Shown piece by piece: positions 32,556 to 40,945 of a DNA stretch of 64,000 nt. The stretch's first letter is position 1. Each line of letters begins with the position of its first letter. Location of the stretch: the NCBI GenBank assembly GCA_964514235.1, contig CAZEPV010000001.1, positions 62,001-126,000 of the forward strand, in the 5' to 3' direction. Below the pieces are notes generated by a model, which did no database searches, was not told where the DNA came from, and saw only the letters and a program-made list of their open reading frames with translations. The position numbers were made by a program, and so were the translations under genes. This stretch comes from JAAYRQ01 sp035647235 (lineage in GTDB: Bacteria; Bacillota; Syntrophomonadia; Syntrophomonadales; Syntrophomonadaceae).

Positions 32556-33841
32556 TGTCAAGAGTAAAAGAGCATTTTAATTTAGTTATCATAGGCAATG
32601 GAGTTGCAGGCAATAATGCGGCCTTAGTGGCCCGCAACCGTAATCCAGAATTAAGCATAAGCATTATTTCTCGGGAAAAGTACAACGAATATGCAGCAGG
32701 GGCCCTACCAGATTATTTGGCGGGTGCAATTTCGCGGGAGAATGTCTTTATTAAATCTAATTCTGATTATGCGGCAAATAATATCAAGGTCATGTTCGGT
32801 GTAGAAGTAAAAAAAATAAATCACAAAAGTAAAGCTATCCAACTTGGCGATGGCTCCATAACTTACGATAAGCTAATAATTGCTACTGGTAGCAGGCCTA
32901 TAATACCTCCAGTAAAGGGCCACGATTTGCCGGGTAATTTTGTTTTTAAAACCTTAGATGACACTGATGCCTTAATTAATTATCCAGGTAAAAGTGCGGT
33001 GGTTGTAGGTTCAGGCGCCATCGGCCTTGAGGCCGCACTGGCTTTGAAATCAAGAGGTTATAACCATGTAACCCTGATTGAACTAATGGATTGGATAATG
33101 CCTACTTCATTTGATGAAAAACCGGCCCGATTGATGGAAGAAGAACTTCGACAATTGGGCATTGAGGTCTTAACAGGGGAAAAAGTAACTGCAGTTCAAG
33201 GTGAAAAACATGTTACTGGTGTTACTACTGATAAGAATGATATAGCTTGTGATCTTGTGGTTTGGGCGGTAGGAGTACGGCCAAACGTAGCTTTAGCCGA
33301 ATCGATTGGGGTTGATTTAGGTACAACTGGTGGTCTAGTGGTAGACGAATATATGGAGACTAATGTGCCTGATGTTTACGCTTGTGGAGACTGCGTGGAA
33401 TCTACCGACATCTTTTCCGGAAAGCAGGTACTAAACTTGTTATGGGATGCTGCTTGCAAACAAGGCAGAATTGCAGGATCAAGCTGTACTGGTGGTAATG
33501 AAATCTATGCGGGCTCATATGGGGTTTTATTGTCTTATATTGGTGATAGGCCGATATTATCCTTTGGCTTAAATGCCAGCCACTTAAAGGGGCAAAATCA
33601 TCAGGTATTGGAAAGAACAGGGGAAGGAAGATACCAGCGTTTGGTGATGAAGGATGATGAAGTGGTGGGTATACAAATGATTGGCACCTTAGAAGGAAGT
33701 GGGCCAATATTATTCCACTTGAAAAAGGGTGCAAGCCTTGCAGATTTAAGCAACAGATCCCCTAGCCGAATTATGGCGAAAATGGATCCCAAATCAATGA
33801 TGCTTAGAAGTTTTATAGATAAGTTCACAGTATCCCAATAG
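32555..33841 (+). CDS. FAD-dependent NAD(P)H-type oxidoreductase (AorC-like)
   Basis: A 428-residue protein of the pyridine-nucleotide disulfide oxidoreductase fold: FAD motif 'LVIIGNGVAGNNAALVAR', second dinucleotide motif 'SAVVVGSGAIGLEAALAL' and the FAD-ribityl Asp in 'VYACGDCVES'. There is no redox-active CxxxxC or the Cys43 of NADH oxidases, so it is a plain flavin electron adaptor like NirB N-domains or AorC. With the two upstream genes it forms an AorABC-like block, probably linking NADH to the Fe-S chain. The ATG overlaps the preceding stop. Confidence 0.85.
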   Translation: MSRVKEHFNLVIIGNGVAGNNAALVARNRNPELSISIISREKYNEYAAGALPDYLAGAISRENVFIKSNSDYAANNIKVMFGVEVKKINHKSKAIQLGDGSITYDKLIIATGSRPIIPPVKGHDLPGNFVFKTLDDTDALINYPGKSAVVVGSGAIGLEAALALKSRGYNHVTLIELMDWIMPTSFDEKPARLMEEELRQLGIEVLTGEKVTAVQGEKHVTGVTTDKNDIACDLVVWAVGVRPNVALAESIGVDLGTTGGLVVDEYMETNVPDVYACGDCVESTDIFSGKQVLNLLWDAACKQGRIAGSSCTGGNEIYAGSYGVLLSYIGDRPILSFGLNASHLKGQNHQVLERTGEGRYQRLVMKDDEVVGIQMIGTLEGSGPILFHLKKGASLADLSNRSPSRIMAKMDPKSMMLRSFIDKFTVSQ

Positions 33842-33859
33842 GAAATTAGAGGTGGTAAA

Positions 33860-35296
33860 ATGGACGAAAAATTCGGGACTTTACGAGAAAAGCTAAATGA
33901 CAGAATAACTACGGATCCTTTTGAATGTTCTTTTTATACTAGGGACTTAGCATCTGTGCCCTCAATAATGACTAAGGTTTTGTTTAAGACTTCACCTGAT
34001 TCGGTGGTAATACCCATGAGTACGGAAGATGTGGTTGAGATAGTAAAGTTTGCCAATGTGCACGGTTATCCACTTATTCCGCGGGCGGCTGCTACATCTG
34101 CCTATATGAATACTGTACCGACAAAAGGTGGTATTGTAATTGACCTTAACAGTATGAGGGGAGTCTTGGATTTGGATGTAGACCACCTACAAGTTGAAGT
34201 ATGGTGTGGAACCCCATGGCAAGAATTAGAGGGGTATCTAAATTCTCACGAATTAGCTTTATGCAATTATCCTAGTAGTGCTGTTTCCGCGACTGTAGGT
34301 GGCTGGTTCAACACGGAAGGTTTCGGAATTGGTAGCGCTAAATATGGTAAGTTCCATGATTTAGTGGAGTCAGCAGAAATCGTATTGCCTGATGGTGAAA
34401 TAATAACTGCTACACGAAATGGTGAATATCCCTTGAGATGGTTCTTGGGGAAAGAGGGGACTATTGGTATAGTCACCAAAATAAGGTTTAGGGTTCGTAA
34501 AAAAACGACCTATTCTGTCAATCTAACCCTAGCTTTTGCATCAATTGAAGAGCTGGCTTTAGCAGTACAACAAATAATGGGTGCCTCACTAAAGCCCTTT
34601 AACATCCATTTCACGGATAAAGATTTTTATTTGATGCAGGAAGAAATCGGTTTTAATTCACCAATTCCAGATAGACACTTAATAACTCTAACTTATCAGG
34701 AAGATACGGATGTTTCGCATGAAGCAAGTAAAATCGCTGAGGAGGTTGCTAGCAAATATGAAGGGGTCATACTTTCAGAAGCAATCGCAGATGCCGAATG
34801 GGATGAGCGTTTATACGCACTAAAACTTAAACGGGGTGGACCGACCATGCTGGCGGCGGAAGTAATTTTGTCTTTGGAAGAGTTAGGCAACTTCTACCAA
34901 AGGGTTAAGAGGATGAACCAGCGTACAGCGGTTTATGGTTATTTGATGGGTTCAGATAAAATGAATATTTTAATTCAGTACTATGCTGATGACAGCAAAA
35001 CCCTAGAATACTTGTTTTTATTGGCCAAAACCCAGGGTATTTATAATGCGGCCTTAAAATTCGGAGGGCGACCCTATGGTATTGGGATTTGGAATAGCGT
35101 TTATCTCAAAAAAGCCTATTCTGCTGAAATCCTAAGGGAAAAAGCTGAAATAAAGCAAAAAATGGACCCTCAAGACCGTATGAACCCAGGTAAATATTAC
35201 TCCCCACCTATTTTATTAAATCCTGTTTTATTTAATTTAGCTAGTAGTAGTGCTAATTTAATCAGCAACATTCTGGGAATAGGAAAGGGGAGATAG
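33860..35296 (+). CDS. GlcD/D-lactate dehydrogenase-like FAD-binding oxidoreductase
   Basis: A 478-residue protein with a PCMH-type FAD domain ('VVIPMSTEDVVEIVKFANVHGYPLIPR', 'GGIVIDLNSMRGVLDLD', 'ATVGGWFNTEGFGIGSAKYG') and a GlcD/FAD-oxidase C-terminal domain ending 'KMDPQDRMNPGKYY'. The GlcD family oxidises 2-hydroxyacids. The usual PRGxGTS loop is changed to 'PRAAATSAYM', so the substrate may differ. The next gene encodes a GlcF/HdrD-like Fe-S protein and starts two bases after the stop, so they form a GlcDF-type unit. Confidence 0.88.
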   Translation: MDEKFGTLREKLNDRITTDPFECSFYTRDLASVPSIMTKVLFKTSPDSVVIPMSTEDVVEIVKFANVHGYPLIPRAAATSAYMNTVPTKGGIVIDLNSMRGVLDLDVDHLQVEVWCGTPWQELEGYLNSHELALCNYPSSAVSATVGGWFNTEGFGIGSAKYGKFHDLVESAEIVLPDGEIITATRNGEYPLRWFLGKEGTIGIVTKIRFRVRKKTTYSVNLTLAFASIEELALAVQQIMGASLKPFNIHFTDKDFYLMQEEIGFNSPIPDRHLITLTYQEDTDVSHEASKIAEEVASKYEGVILSEAIADAEWDERLYALKLKRGGPTMLAAEVILSLEELGNFYQRVKRMNQRTAVYGYLMGSDKMNILIQYYADDSKTLEYLFLLAKTQGIYNAALKFGGRPYGIGIWNSVYLKKAYSAEILREKAEIKQKMDPQDRMNPGKYYSPPILLNPVLFNLASSSANLISNILGIGKGR

Positions 35297-35298
35297 TC

Positions 35299-36468
35299 AT
35301 GAAGGATAAAAGTTTCTACACAGGTCTATTAGAAGAAACTAGTATTTGTGCCCAATGTGGATATTGTAAAGTAGACTGCCCAATATACAATGTCTTGGGT
35401 TGGGAATCAAGCTCCCCGCGCGCCCGAATGTTAATAGGCCGCAAGGCCGCAGAGGGCAAGCTATTAAATGCACAAGATGTTGAAAGGGCTTTTCAATGTA
35501 CTTTATGCGGTAAGTGTCGGGATGTATGTTCTACCTTTATTGATACTAATGAAGTTTGGGTCAATCTAAGGGAAGCTATTGCCAACAAAAACCAAAGTCC
35601 AGATAATATGCACCTATTGAGTAGTACGGTTATAGAAAACTTTAATATTACTGGGGATGAGCAAGAAAACCGTGAGATGTGGATTGAAAGCATGGATAGT
35701 GAGGAAATCCGCCAAAGGGTGGGCCAAAAAGCTGAAGTCTTATATTTTACTGGTTGCTCGGGAGCCTTATACCCTACGGTCAATAACATTCCCAAATCAA
35801 TGGTCAATATCATGGAGAAAGCTGGTATTGATTATACCTTGTTAGGCCAAGAAGAGTCATGTTGTGGCTTCCCCCTTATCGGGGCGGGCGAATTTGCCAA
35901 AGGGCGCCACTTGATAGAAAAGAATGTGGCTAGTTTTAGGGAATTAGGGGTTAAGCAAATTGTAACTTCTTGCCCATCTTGTTTTCACACTTTGCGGGAT
36001 ACTTATCCTATGGTATTAGGTGAGGATTTACCCTTTGAAATATTACATGCCAGTCAATTTTTAAATAAATTGATTGAGGAAAAGGTAATTAAACTGGGTG
36101 AATTAAATGAAGAAGTTACTTACCATGATCCATGTGATTTAGGCAGAAATAGTGGGGTATATGAGGAACCACGCTCAGTTATAAATAGTATACCTGGGGT
36201 AAAATTTATTGAAATGGCTAAAACCGGTCGAGATGCTAATTGCTGTGGTGGCGGTGGAAACTTAGAGGCAATAGATCCAGATTTAACTGCCCAAATAGCC
36301 AAGGCCAGATTACAAGAAGTCCAAACTACTGGGGCTAAAACGGTGGTTTCATCTTGTCAGCAATGTAAAAGAACTCTGCAGGGAAATGCCCGTAAAAACA
36401 AAATTCGAGTTAGGGTTATGGATCTTACAGAATTGGTGTGGAAGTCAATGAATAGCAAAAAAGATTAA
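35299..36468 (+). CDS. GlcF/HdrD-like iron-sulfur protein with two CCG domains
   Basis: A 389-residue protein. The N-terminus has two [4Fe-4S] sites (CAQCGYCKVDCP and CTLCGKCRDVCS). Two CCG domains follow: 'GCSGALYP...SCCGFPLIG...SCPSCFHTL' and 'HDPCDLGR...NCCGGGGNL...SCQQCKRTL'. CCG domains in HdrB/HdrD hold noncubane clusters that reduce disulfides such as CoM-S-S-CoB. Here a disulfide of the neighbouring lipoyl carrier is an obvious candidate. There is no membrane anchor. RBS GGGGAGATAG. Confidence 0.9.
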   Translation: MKDKSFYTGLLEETSICAQCGYCKVDCPIYNVLGWESSSPRARMLIGRKAAEGKLLNAQDVERAFQCTLCGKCRDVCSTFIDTNEVWVNLREAIANKNQSPDNMHLLSSTVIENFNITGDEQENREMWIESMDSEEIRQRVGQKAEVLYFTGCSGALYPTVNNIPKSMVNIMEKAGIDYTLLGQEESCCGFPLIGAGEFAKGRHLIEKNVASFRELGVKQIVTSCPSCFHTLRDTYPMVLGEDLPFEILHASQFLNKLIEEKVIKLGELNEEVTYHDPCDLGRNSGVYEEPRSVINSIPGVKFIEMAKTGRDANCCGGGGNLEAIDPDLTAQIAKARLQEVQTTGAKTVVSSCQQCKRTLQGNARKNKIRVRVMDLTELVWKSMNSKKD

Positions 36469-36478
36469 GGGAAGGAAG

Positions 36479-36928
36479 GTGTTTGGATTGGAATATGATG
36501 GCTACAATTATCCTGATGAATTGTATTATGATAAAAGACATTTCTGGGCCAAAGTAGAAGGTGACCTTGTTATTATGGGAATGACTGAATACGCAACCAA
36601 AGCAGCAGGTGAAATAGTGTTTGTGGAGGAAGTCGAAGTCGGCAAAAAAGTGGTGCAAGACAGGGCTTTTATGTCGGTTGAGTCTGGGAAATGGGTAGGC
36701 AGAGTCTATGCCCAAGTTTCCGGTGAAATAGCTGAAATAAACGAAGAACTCGAATTTGAACCAGCTCTAGTTAATGAAGATCCCTATGGGGAAGGTTGGT
36801 TAGTTCAAATTAAAATGGCTGACCCTCAGGAATTAGGAAACCTCTTACAAGGTGAAGCCTACAAGGAGTGGCTAATTCCCGAAATAGAAAGGCAAAACAA
36901 ATTAGCAGCGAAGAGGACTGGAAAATAA
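36479..36928 (+). CDS. Lipoyl-carrier protein, GcvH/LbpA-like (copy 1)
   Basis: A 149-residue glycine-cleavage H-like protein. The lipoyl domain has the attachment lysine in 'SVESGKWVGRVYAQVSGEI' (K71), preceded by 'ATKAAGEIVFVEEVEVGKKV' and followed by 'NEDPYGEGWLVQIKM'. No gcvT or gcvP genes are present, and it sits among Hdr-like and lipoate-assembly genes, as do the lipoate-binding proteins (LbpA) of sHdr systems. The start may be GTG at 36479 or TTG at 36488, which has the better spacing to AAGGAAGG. Copy 2 lies at 45429. Confidence 0.88.
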   Translation: MFGLEYDGYNYPDELYYDKRHFWAKVEGDLVIMGMTEYATKAAGEIVFVEEVEVGKKVVQDRAFMSVESGKWVGRVYAQVSGEIAEINEELEFEPALVNEDPYGEGWLVQIKMADPQELGNLLQGEAYKEWLIPEIERQNKLAAKRTGK

Positions 36929-36953
36929 GTCATGCAGTCTAGGAGGTTGTATT

Positions 36954-38021
36954 ATGAATCCAGTGCAAAAAAAGACATGGTTTTGGATCCCCTATAAAAA
37001 CATAAGAAAATATGAAGATATAATTGCAAAGACTAGTATTATGTGCCTCCTTACTGATGAATTCCAAGGACAAATGCTTACTACTGAGCAAGTAAATGGT
37101 CTCAAAAAGGATGAAATTAGTGGGCTGATATTATTGGCAGGCCAAGGTATTAATGAACTGGATGATATATCTGTAGCTTTGGACTATTGTGAATCAGAAG
37201 GTATTGTGCTGGCTGCCTTACTAGATCCATTGCAACCAATTTCTAGCCAGTTAATACCTATTATGAACAAGGCAGTTTTATCTAAGTTTGTTGTCCCTTT
37301 GGATATAGCTAGTGAAAAGGTTTTTAACTACTACCACCAAGATGAATCGGGTAGAAAATGGGAAGCCTACCTCAGTTACATTGAGGATTTGGTCCAAATG
37401 GCTGGCGAAGGGCGAGTATATGTGCATTTGTTTGCAGGTTTAGGCGAGACAGAGGAACAATTCGCCAAGACATGCCAGTTATTAATAGATATAGGGGCTA
37501 GAGTCATTCTTCTTTCATTAGATCCAAATAATGCTTTAGGTGCCAAACCATGTAGCATAGGGCGTTATCGCCGCATGCAGGTTATTAGGTACTTAATTGA
37601 CCATCACATAGCTAGCTATTACCAAATGAATTTCAACCAATTTGGTTCAGTGTATGATTTTGGTGTTCACCCGCGGCTCTTTTCTAATTTAATCGACCAG
37701 GGATTACCCTTTATGGATGCTGGAATTTGTGGAGGCATCAGTGGTACTGAATACGAATGGCCTGGTCACTGCAATGACTATCAAGATATGAGAAACATTA
37801 GCCATGCTTACTTTGCAACTGACAGTAAAAAAATCATCAGTCAATTAACCCAAATCAGCTGGGAGGAAGAATGGCACACCATAAACAAAAAGTTTACCAT
37901 TGAAAAAGTCGATTTCTCTGATTTAGAGGAGGAGAATGATTTGGGAGGGGTGATAAAAGCAGGACAATTCGGGTTAATTGGTTTGGAAGCAAACGATTTA
38001 CGCCACTTAAAAAATAATTAG
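36954..38021 (+). CDS. LipS1-like protein without the radical-SAM cysteine motif
   Basis: A 355-residue protein matching the LipS1-type radical-SAM protein encoded at 46958 along its second half. Shared features: a 'GLGETE' strand-loop, 'GRYRRMQVIRYLI' against 'GQYRRIQLARYLI', a following 'FNQFGSVYDFG' against 'YNAEGRITDFG', and a terminal 'GICGG' against 'SGCPN' region. The CxxxCxxC loop that binds the catalytic [4Fe-4S] cluster is missing; the single Cys near that place (C31) has no partners. It cannot do radical-SAM chemistry in the usual way. Lying between the lipoyl carrier and an AhpD-like gene, it may hold or present the lipoyl arm or be a non-catalytic partner of LipS1. Start ATG after AGGAGG. 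Confidence 0.78.
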   Translation: MNPVQKKTWFWIPYKNIRKYEDIIAKTSIMCLLTDEFQGQMLTTEQVNGLKKDEISGLILLAGQGINELDDISVALDYCESEGIVLAALLDPLQPISSQLIPIMNKAVLSKFVVPLDIASEKVFNYYHQDESGRKWEAYLSYIEDLVQMAGEGRVYVHLFAGLGETEEQFAKTCQLLIDIGARVILLSLDPNNALGAKPCSIGRYRRMQVIRYLIDHHIASYYQMNFNQFGSVYDFGVHPRLFSNLIDQGLPFMDAGICGGISGTEYEWPGHCNDYQDMRNISHAYFATDSKKIISQLTQISWEEEWHTINKKFTIEKVDFSDLEEENDLGGVIKAGQFGLIGLEANDLRHLKNN

Positions 38022-38035
38022 AGGAGGATATTAAT

Positions 38036-38392
38036 ATGGCAGAATTAACATTATCACAAAAAATATTAAAGGAATTTGAAGATGGGTTGGCAATAGCACA
38101 AGAATGGATGCCTAAAACTATCCAAGCTTATTTGGACACTGAGAAATATTCCGGTGTTAACCATGGCATATTCGACGAAAAAACTAAGGAATTATTCATG
38201 TTATCCCAAGGTGTTCGCACACCTTGCAAATATTGCATATGTATTCATACTTTCAACGCTATTAAAGAAGGGGCAACCAAAGAAGAAATGTATGAAGCCG
38301 CAAGTATTGCTATTCCATTTGGTGGAGCTAAGACTTTCGCCTATGCTTGTGCAATTTTAACCGATGCCATCGAAACTTTCTGGGTAGACTAA
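38036..38392 (+). CDS. AhpD-like/carboxymuconolactone decarboxylase-family protein
   Basis: A 118-residue all-helical protein of the CMD family with the AhpD redox motif: C64, C67 and H71 in 'CKYCICIH', preceded by a conserved Glu about twelve residues upstream. AhpD proteins are thiol-disulfide proteins; the mycobacterial one is reduced by a lipoyl domain. In this operon it lies next to a lipoyl carrier and CCG-domain proteins, so it may exchange electrons with the dihydrolipoyl arm. RBS AGAGGAGG. Confidence 0.85.
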   Translation: MAELTLSQKILKEFEDGLAIAQEWMPKTIQAYLDTEKYSGVNHGIFDEKTKELFMLSQGVRTPCKYCICIHTFNAIKEGATKEEMYEAASIAIPFGGAKTFAYACAILTDAIETFWVD

Positions 38393-38404
38393 ACATTTTA
38401 TTGT

Positions 38405-38432
38405 ATAGGACCTAGTTACAACTAGGTCCTAT
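38405..38432 (+). other. Intra-operon hairpin
   Basis: ATAGGACCTAG-TTACAA-CTAGGTCCTAT forms a perfect 11-bp stem between the AhpD-like and HdrB-like genes. There is no strong T-run, so processing or partial attenuation is more likely than full termination. Confidence 0.65.
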
Positions 38433-38453
38433 CCTTACTAAATGGAGGAGAAT

Positions 38454-39293
38454 ATGAAAGATGTAGTCTTATACCCAGGATGCTTAGTATTATATCGGTT
38501 TCCTGAATACGAATATACTAGTAAATTATTATTACAGGAATTAGGCCTAAATTCGGTAGCACTAAATGAAAGTGTTTGTTGTGGAGCTTATGTCCAAGGG
38601 AATACCGAGAATTGGGAATATCTAGCAGCATACAATATGAGTTTGGCCGAATCACAAGGACTGGAAATTATAACTTTGTGTGGTGGTTGTACCAATACTT
38701 TTAAGCGTTTAAAAGATATGTGCGCAAAGAATCCAGAAAAACTGGAAATATTAAATAAGAGACTTAGCAAGTTAGGCCTAAAATTTACTAACCAGGTTAA
38801 AGTCAGGCATTTGTTAGAAGTTTTAAATGATAATTTTGAGCAATTGGAAAGACAGATTAGTAAAAAAGTGGGTTTAAATCTTGGAGTAATGAATCCTTGC
38901 CAAGTATATCGACCCTCTGAAATAATGAAATTTGATAATCCAGAAGAGCCCAGAATTATGCAAAAGCTTGCTGCCTTAACTGGTGCTAAGGTTATAAATT
39001 ATTTACAAGAAGATGAATGTTGTGGCTCATCATTAATCAATGTCAATAAGGAAATGGCACAATCATTAGGGCGTAATCGAATTAGGGAACTAGAAAAACT
39101 AGAGACCGATTTAGTAGTCACAGCTTGTGGTAACTGCCATCTATTACTGGACCGATTGCAAGGCGAATATCACCAAGGTAGGCAGATACCAGCCATCTTT
39201 ATTTCACAATTAATAGGATTATCCCTGGCTTGGCCTTATAGAGAATTAAAAATTAAAAATGCTTTGTTACGGCGGTTGATAAAAAATGTTTGA
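38454..39293 (+). CDS. HdrB-like CCG-domain protein
   Basis: A 279-residue heterodisulfide reductase subunit B homologue. Two CCG modules are visible: 'YPGC...SVCCGAYVQG...LCGGCTNTF' and 'NPCQVYRP...ECCGSSLIN...ACGNCHLLL', which in HdrB bind two noncubane [4Fe-4S] clusters that split a disulfide. The ATG at 38454 has GGAGGAG just before it and is preferred to the ATG four codons upstream. It overlaps the HdrC-like gene by 8 bases, as in hdrCB pairs. The likely substrate here is the lipoyl disulfide or a lipoyl-bound sulfur adduct. Confidence 0.9.
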   Translation: MKDVVLYPGCLVLYRFPEYEYTSKLLLQELGLNSVALNESVCCGAYVQGNTENWEYLAAYNMSLAESQGLEIITLCGGCTNTFKRLKDMCAKNPEKLEILNKRLSKLGLKFTNQVKVRHLLEVLNDNFEQLERQISKKVGLNLGVMNPCQVYRPSEIMKFDNPEEPRIMQKLAALTGAKVINYLQEDECCGSSLINVNKEMAQSLGRNRIRELEKLETDLVVTACGNCHLLLDRLQGEYHQGRQIPAIFISQLIGLSLAWPYRELKIKNALLRRLIKNV

Positions 39294-39648
39294 GGACTGT
39301 ATTAAATGTGGCTTTTGCCAAGAAAATTGCTTTATAGAAAATGCCGGGTTTGAATCCTTAACTTCATTTATAAGTGGAGATAGTCTCAATAAGGATGTCA
39401 TTTGGGTTTGTGCTAATTGTTGGCTTTGTCAAGAAAACTGTCCCCAGGGAATTAATATTATGGAGGGGAAATATGCTTGGCAGCGTCAACTTGAACCTCC
39501 CGAAGCTATTGAAATAGGGACTGCCAATATTATTGATTGTGGTTTCTGTCTACCCATTAGTCTAGATCTTATTGAGGCTAGAATTGACCAAGGTCTGGAT
39601 AAATTTGATCTGGTAGGACAAGAAATCATAGCTTTCCTACTGGACTAA
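39286..39648 (+). CDS. HdrC-like ferredoxin
   Basis: A 120-residue protein with two [4Fe-4S] motifs, CIKCGFCQENC near the N-terminus and CANCWLCQENCP near residue 50, and a short helical tail, as in HdrC. It should pass electrons to the HdrB-like subunit whose gene it overlaps. No HdrA flavoprotein is encoded in the window, so the electron donor must differ from canonical Hdr; the AorC-like or GlcD-like flavoproteins are candidates. Confidence 0.88.
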   Translation: MFEDCIKCGFCQENCFIENAGFESLTSFISGDSLNKDVIWVCANCWLCQENCPQGINIMEGKYAWQRQLEPPEAIEIGTANIIDCGFCLPISLDLIEARIDQGLDKFDLVGQEIIAFLLD

Positions 39649-39862
39649 TTTTTAAAATTGCATAAAGTATCTCCGAGTCTTTATGTCTAAGGGTTATTGC
39701 CTATGATATAGAGACCTGGGAATTACCCACAGGGTATGTAGGGAAACTAGCATGCCTACCAATTGTAAAGGAGGTTTGATATATCTATATTCCTGACTTT
39801 ACGACAAGGTTAGGATTTCGTTTTTTATAGGCAATTCAGTCTATCTAGGGGAGGAAAGGTCA
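39649..39862 (+). promoter_or_regulatory. Structured leader before the ABC importer genes
   Basis: No ORF in these 214 bases. Several stems can be drawn: CATAAAG/CTTTATG near 39660, CTGGG/CCCAG-type near 39720, GTAGG/CCTAC near 39740, and a stem GTAAAGGAGG with TCCT-GA-CTTTAC around 39770-39805. A T-run at about 39822 could end a weak terminator. The density of stems suggests a metal- or cofactor-responsive leader, but I cannot match it to a known riboswitch class. Confidence 0.4.
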
Positions 39863-40945
39863 ATGGACGCCATGACAGCAAGAGAAGAAGTAAAGATAGA
39901 AAGAACTGTGAGCAAAAATAAAATTAAGTGCAAACATTTGGGAAGTAAGATTAAATCCCTGATACTGTGGTCGCTCCCTGTGTTGATATTTTTTATCGTT
40001 CTGACCCAAGGTCGCTATCCTCTAAGTCCTAGTGAAATTGTAATTCTGATCTATGCCAAAATATTTAGTCTGGAAACTAGTATTGATGCTACAACAGCCA
40101 GCATCCTTTTCGATGTTAGGTTACCCCGAATACTTGCTGCTATGTTGATTGGGACGGCTCTATCGGTTTCAGGTACCGCCTACCAGGGAATATTTAAAAA
40201 CCCCTTAGTATCCCCCGATATTTTAGGGGTGTCAGCAGGTGCAGGCTTTGGAGCTGCTCTGGCTATTATGTTTTCTTTAGGTATGTGGGAAATACACCTA
40301 ATGTCCTTTGCATTTGGCATTTTAGCCGTTGTGGTTACTTATGCGGTAAGTTCCAGGGTTAAAAGTGGAGAAAATACTATAATAATGGTTTTGGCAGGCA
40401 TATTAGTAGGCACCATATTCACTTCGCTTATTTCTTTTATAAAGTGTGTAGCGGATCCATTTAACAAATTACCTGCCATTACATTTTGGCTAATGGGGGG
40501 TTTAACTTCAGTTACATTTGACCAACTGAAATTAATTATAATTCCCATGATTATAGGTATAGTCCCCTTATATATTTTAAGATGGAGATTAAATGTCTTG
40601 TCACTAGGGGAAGAGGAGGCCCAGTCTTTAGGGGTAAATACTAGTAGGCTTAAAGGCATAGTAATTATAAGTGCGACTTTGCTGACCGCTGCTGCAGTGT
40701 CGGTAAGTGGTATTATCGGTTGGATAGGGCTAGTTATTCCCCACTTATGCAGAGCCTTGGTAGGGCCAAATTATAAAATCTTAATTCCTGTTTCCATAGT
40801 AGTAGGTAGTTCTTTTTTATTAGTTGTAGATACACTAGCTCGGGTAATTATGCCCCTGGAAATACCTCTAGGAATATTAACATCTTTGATAGGTGCACCA
40901 TTTTTCATGTATTTGATTACGAGAACTAGGAGGGGATGGAAATGA
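39863..40945 (+). CDS. FecCD-family ABC transporter permease
   Basis: A 360-residue permease with about ten membrane segments and the FecCD signatures 'RLPRILAAMLIGTALSVSGTAYQGIFKNPLVSPDILGVSAGAGFG' and 'GIIGWIGLVIPHLCRALVGPNYK'. The family imports siderophores, haem, cobalamin or, in the MolB branch, molybdate/tungstate. It forms one importer with the ATPase and lipoprotein that follow. Given the Mo/W enzymes upstream, metal supply for these is a sensible idea. Its stop overlaps the ATPase start (ATGA). Confidence 0.9.
   Translation: MDAMTAREEVKIERTVSKNKIKCKHLGSKIKSLILWSLPVLIFFIVLTQGRYPLSPSEIVILIYAKIFSLETSIDATTASILFDVRLPRILAAMLIGTALSVSGTAYQGIFKNPLVSPDILGVSAGAGFGAALAIMFSLGMWEIHLMSFAFGILAVVVTYAVSSRVKSGENTIIMVLAGILVGTIFTSLISFIKCVADPFNKLPAITFWLMGGLTSVTFDQLKLIIIPMIIGIVPLYILRWRLNVLSLGEEEAQSLGVNTSRLKGIVIISATLLTAAAVSVSGIIGWIGLVIPHLCRALVGPNYKILIPVSIVVGSSFLLVVDTLARVIMPLEIPLGILTSLIGAPFFMYLITRTRRGWK

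Noticed and set aside
36479..36928. Calling the lipoyl carriers glycine-cleavage H proteins of a Gcv system
   Set aside because: No gcvT, gcvPA or gcvPB genes occur in the window, and both copies are embedded with Hdr-like and lipoate-assembly genes.
39649..39862. Naming the leader a cobalamin or Moco riboswitch
   Set aside because: Stems are present but I could not find the B12 box or a Moco core; without a covariance scan the class cannot be named.
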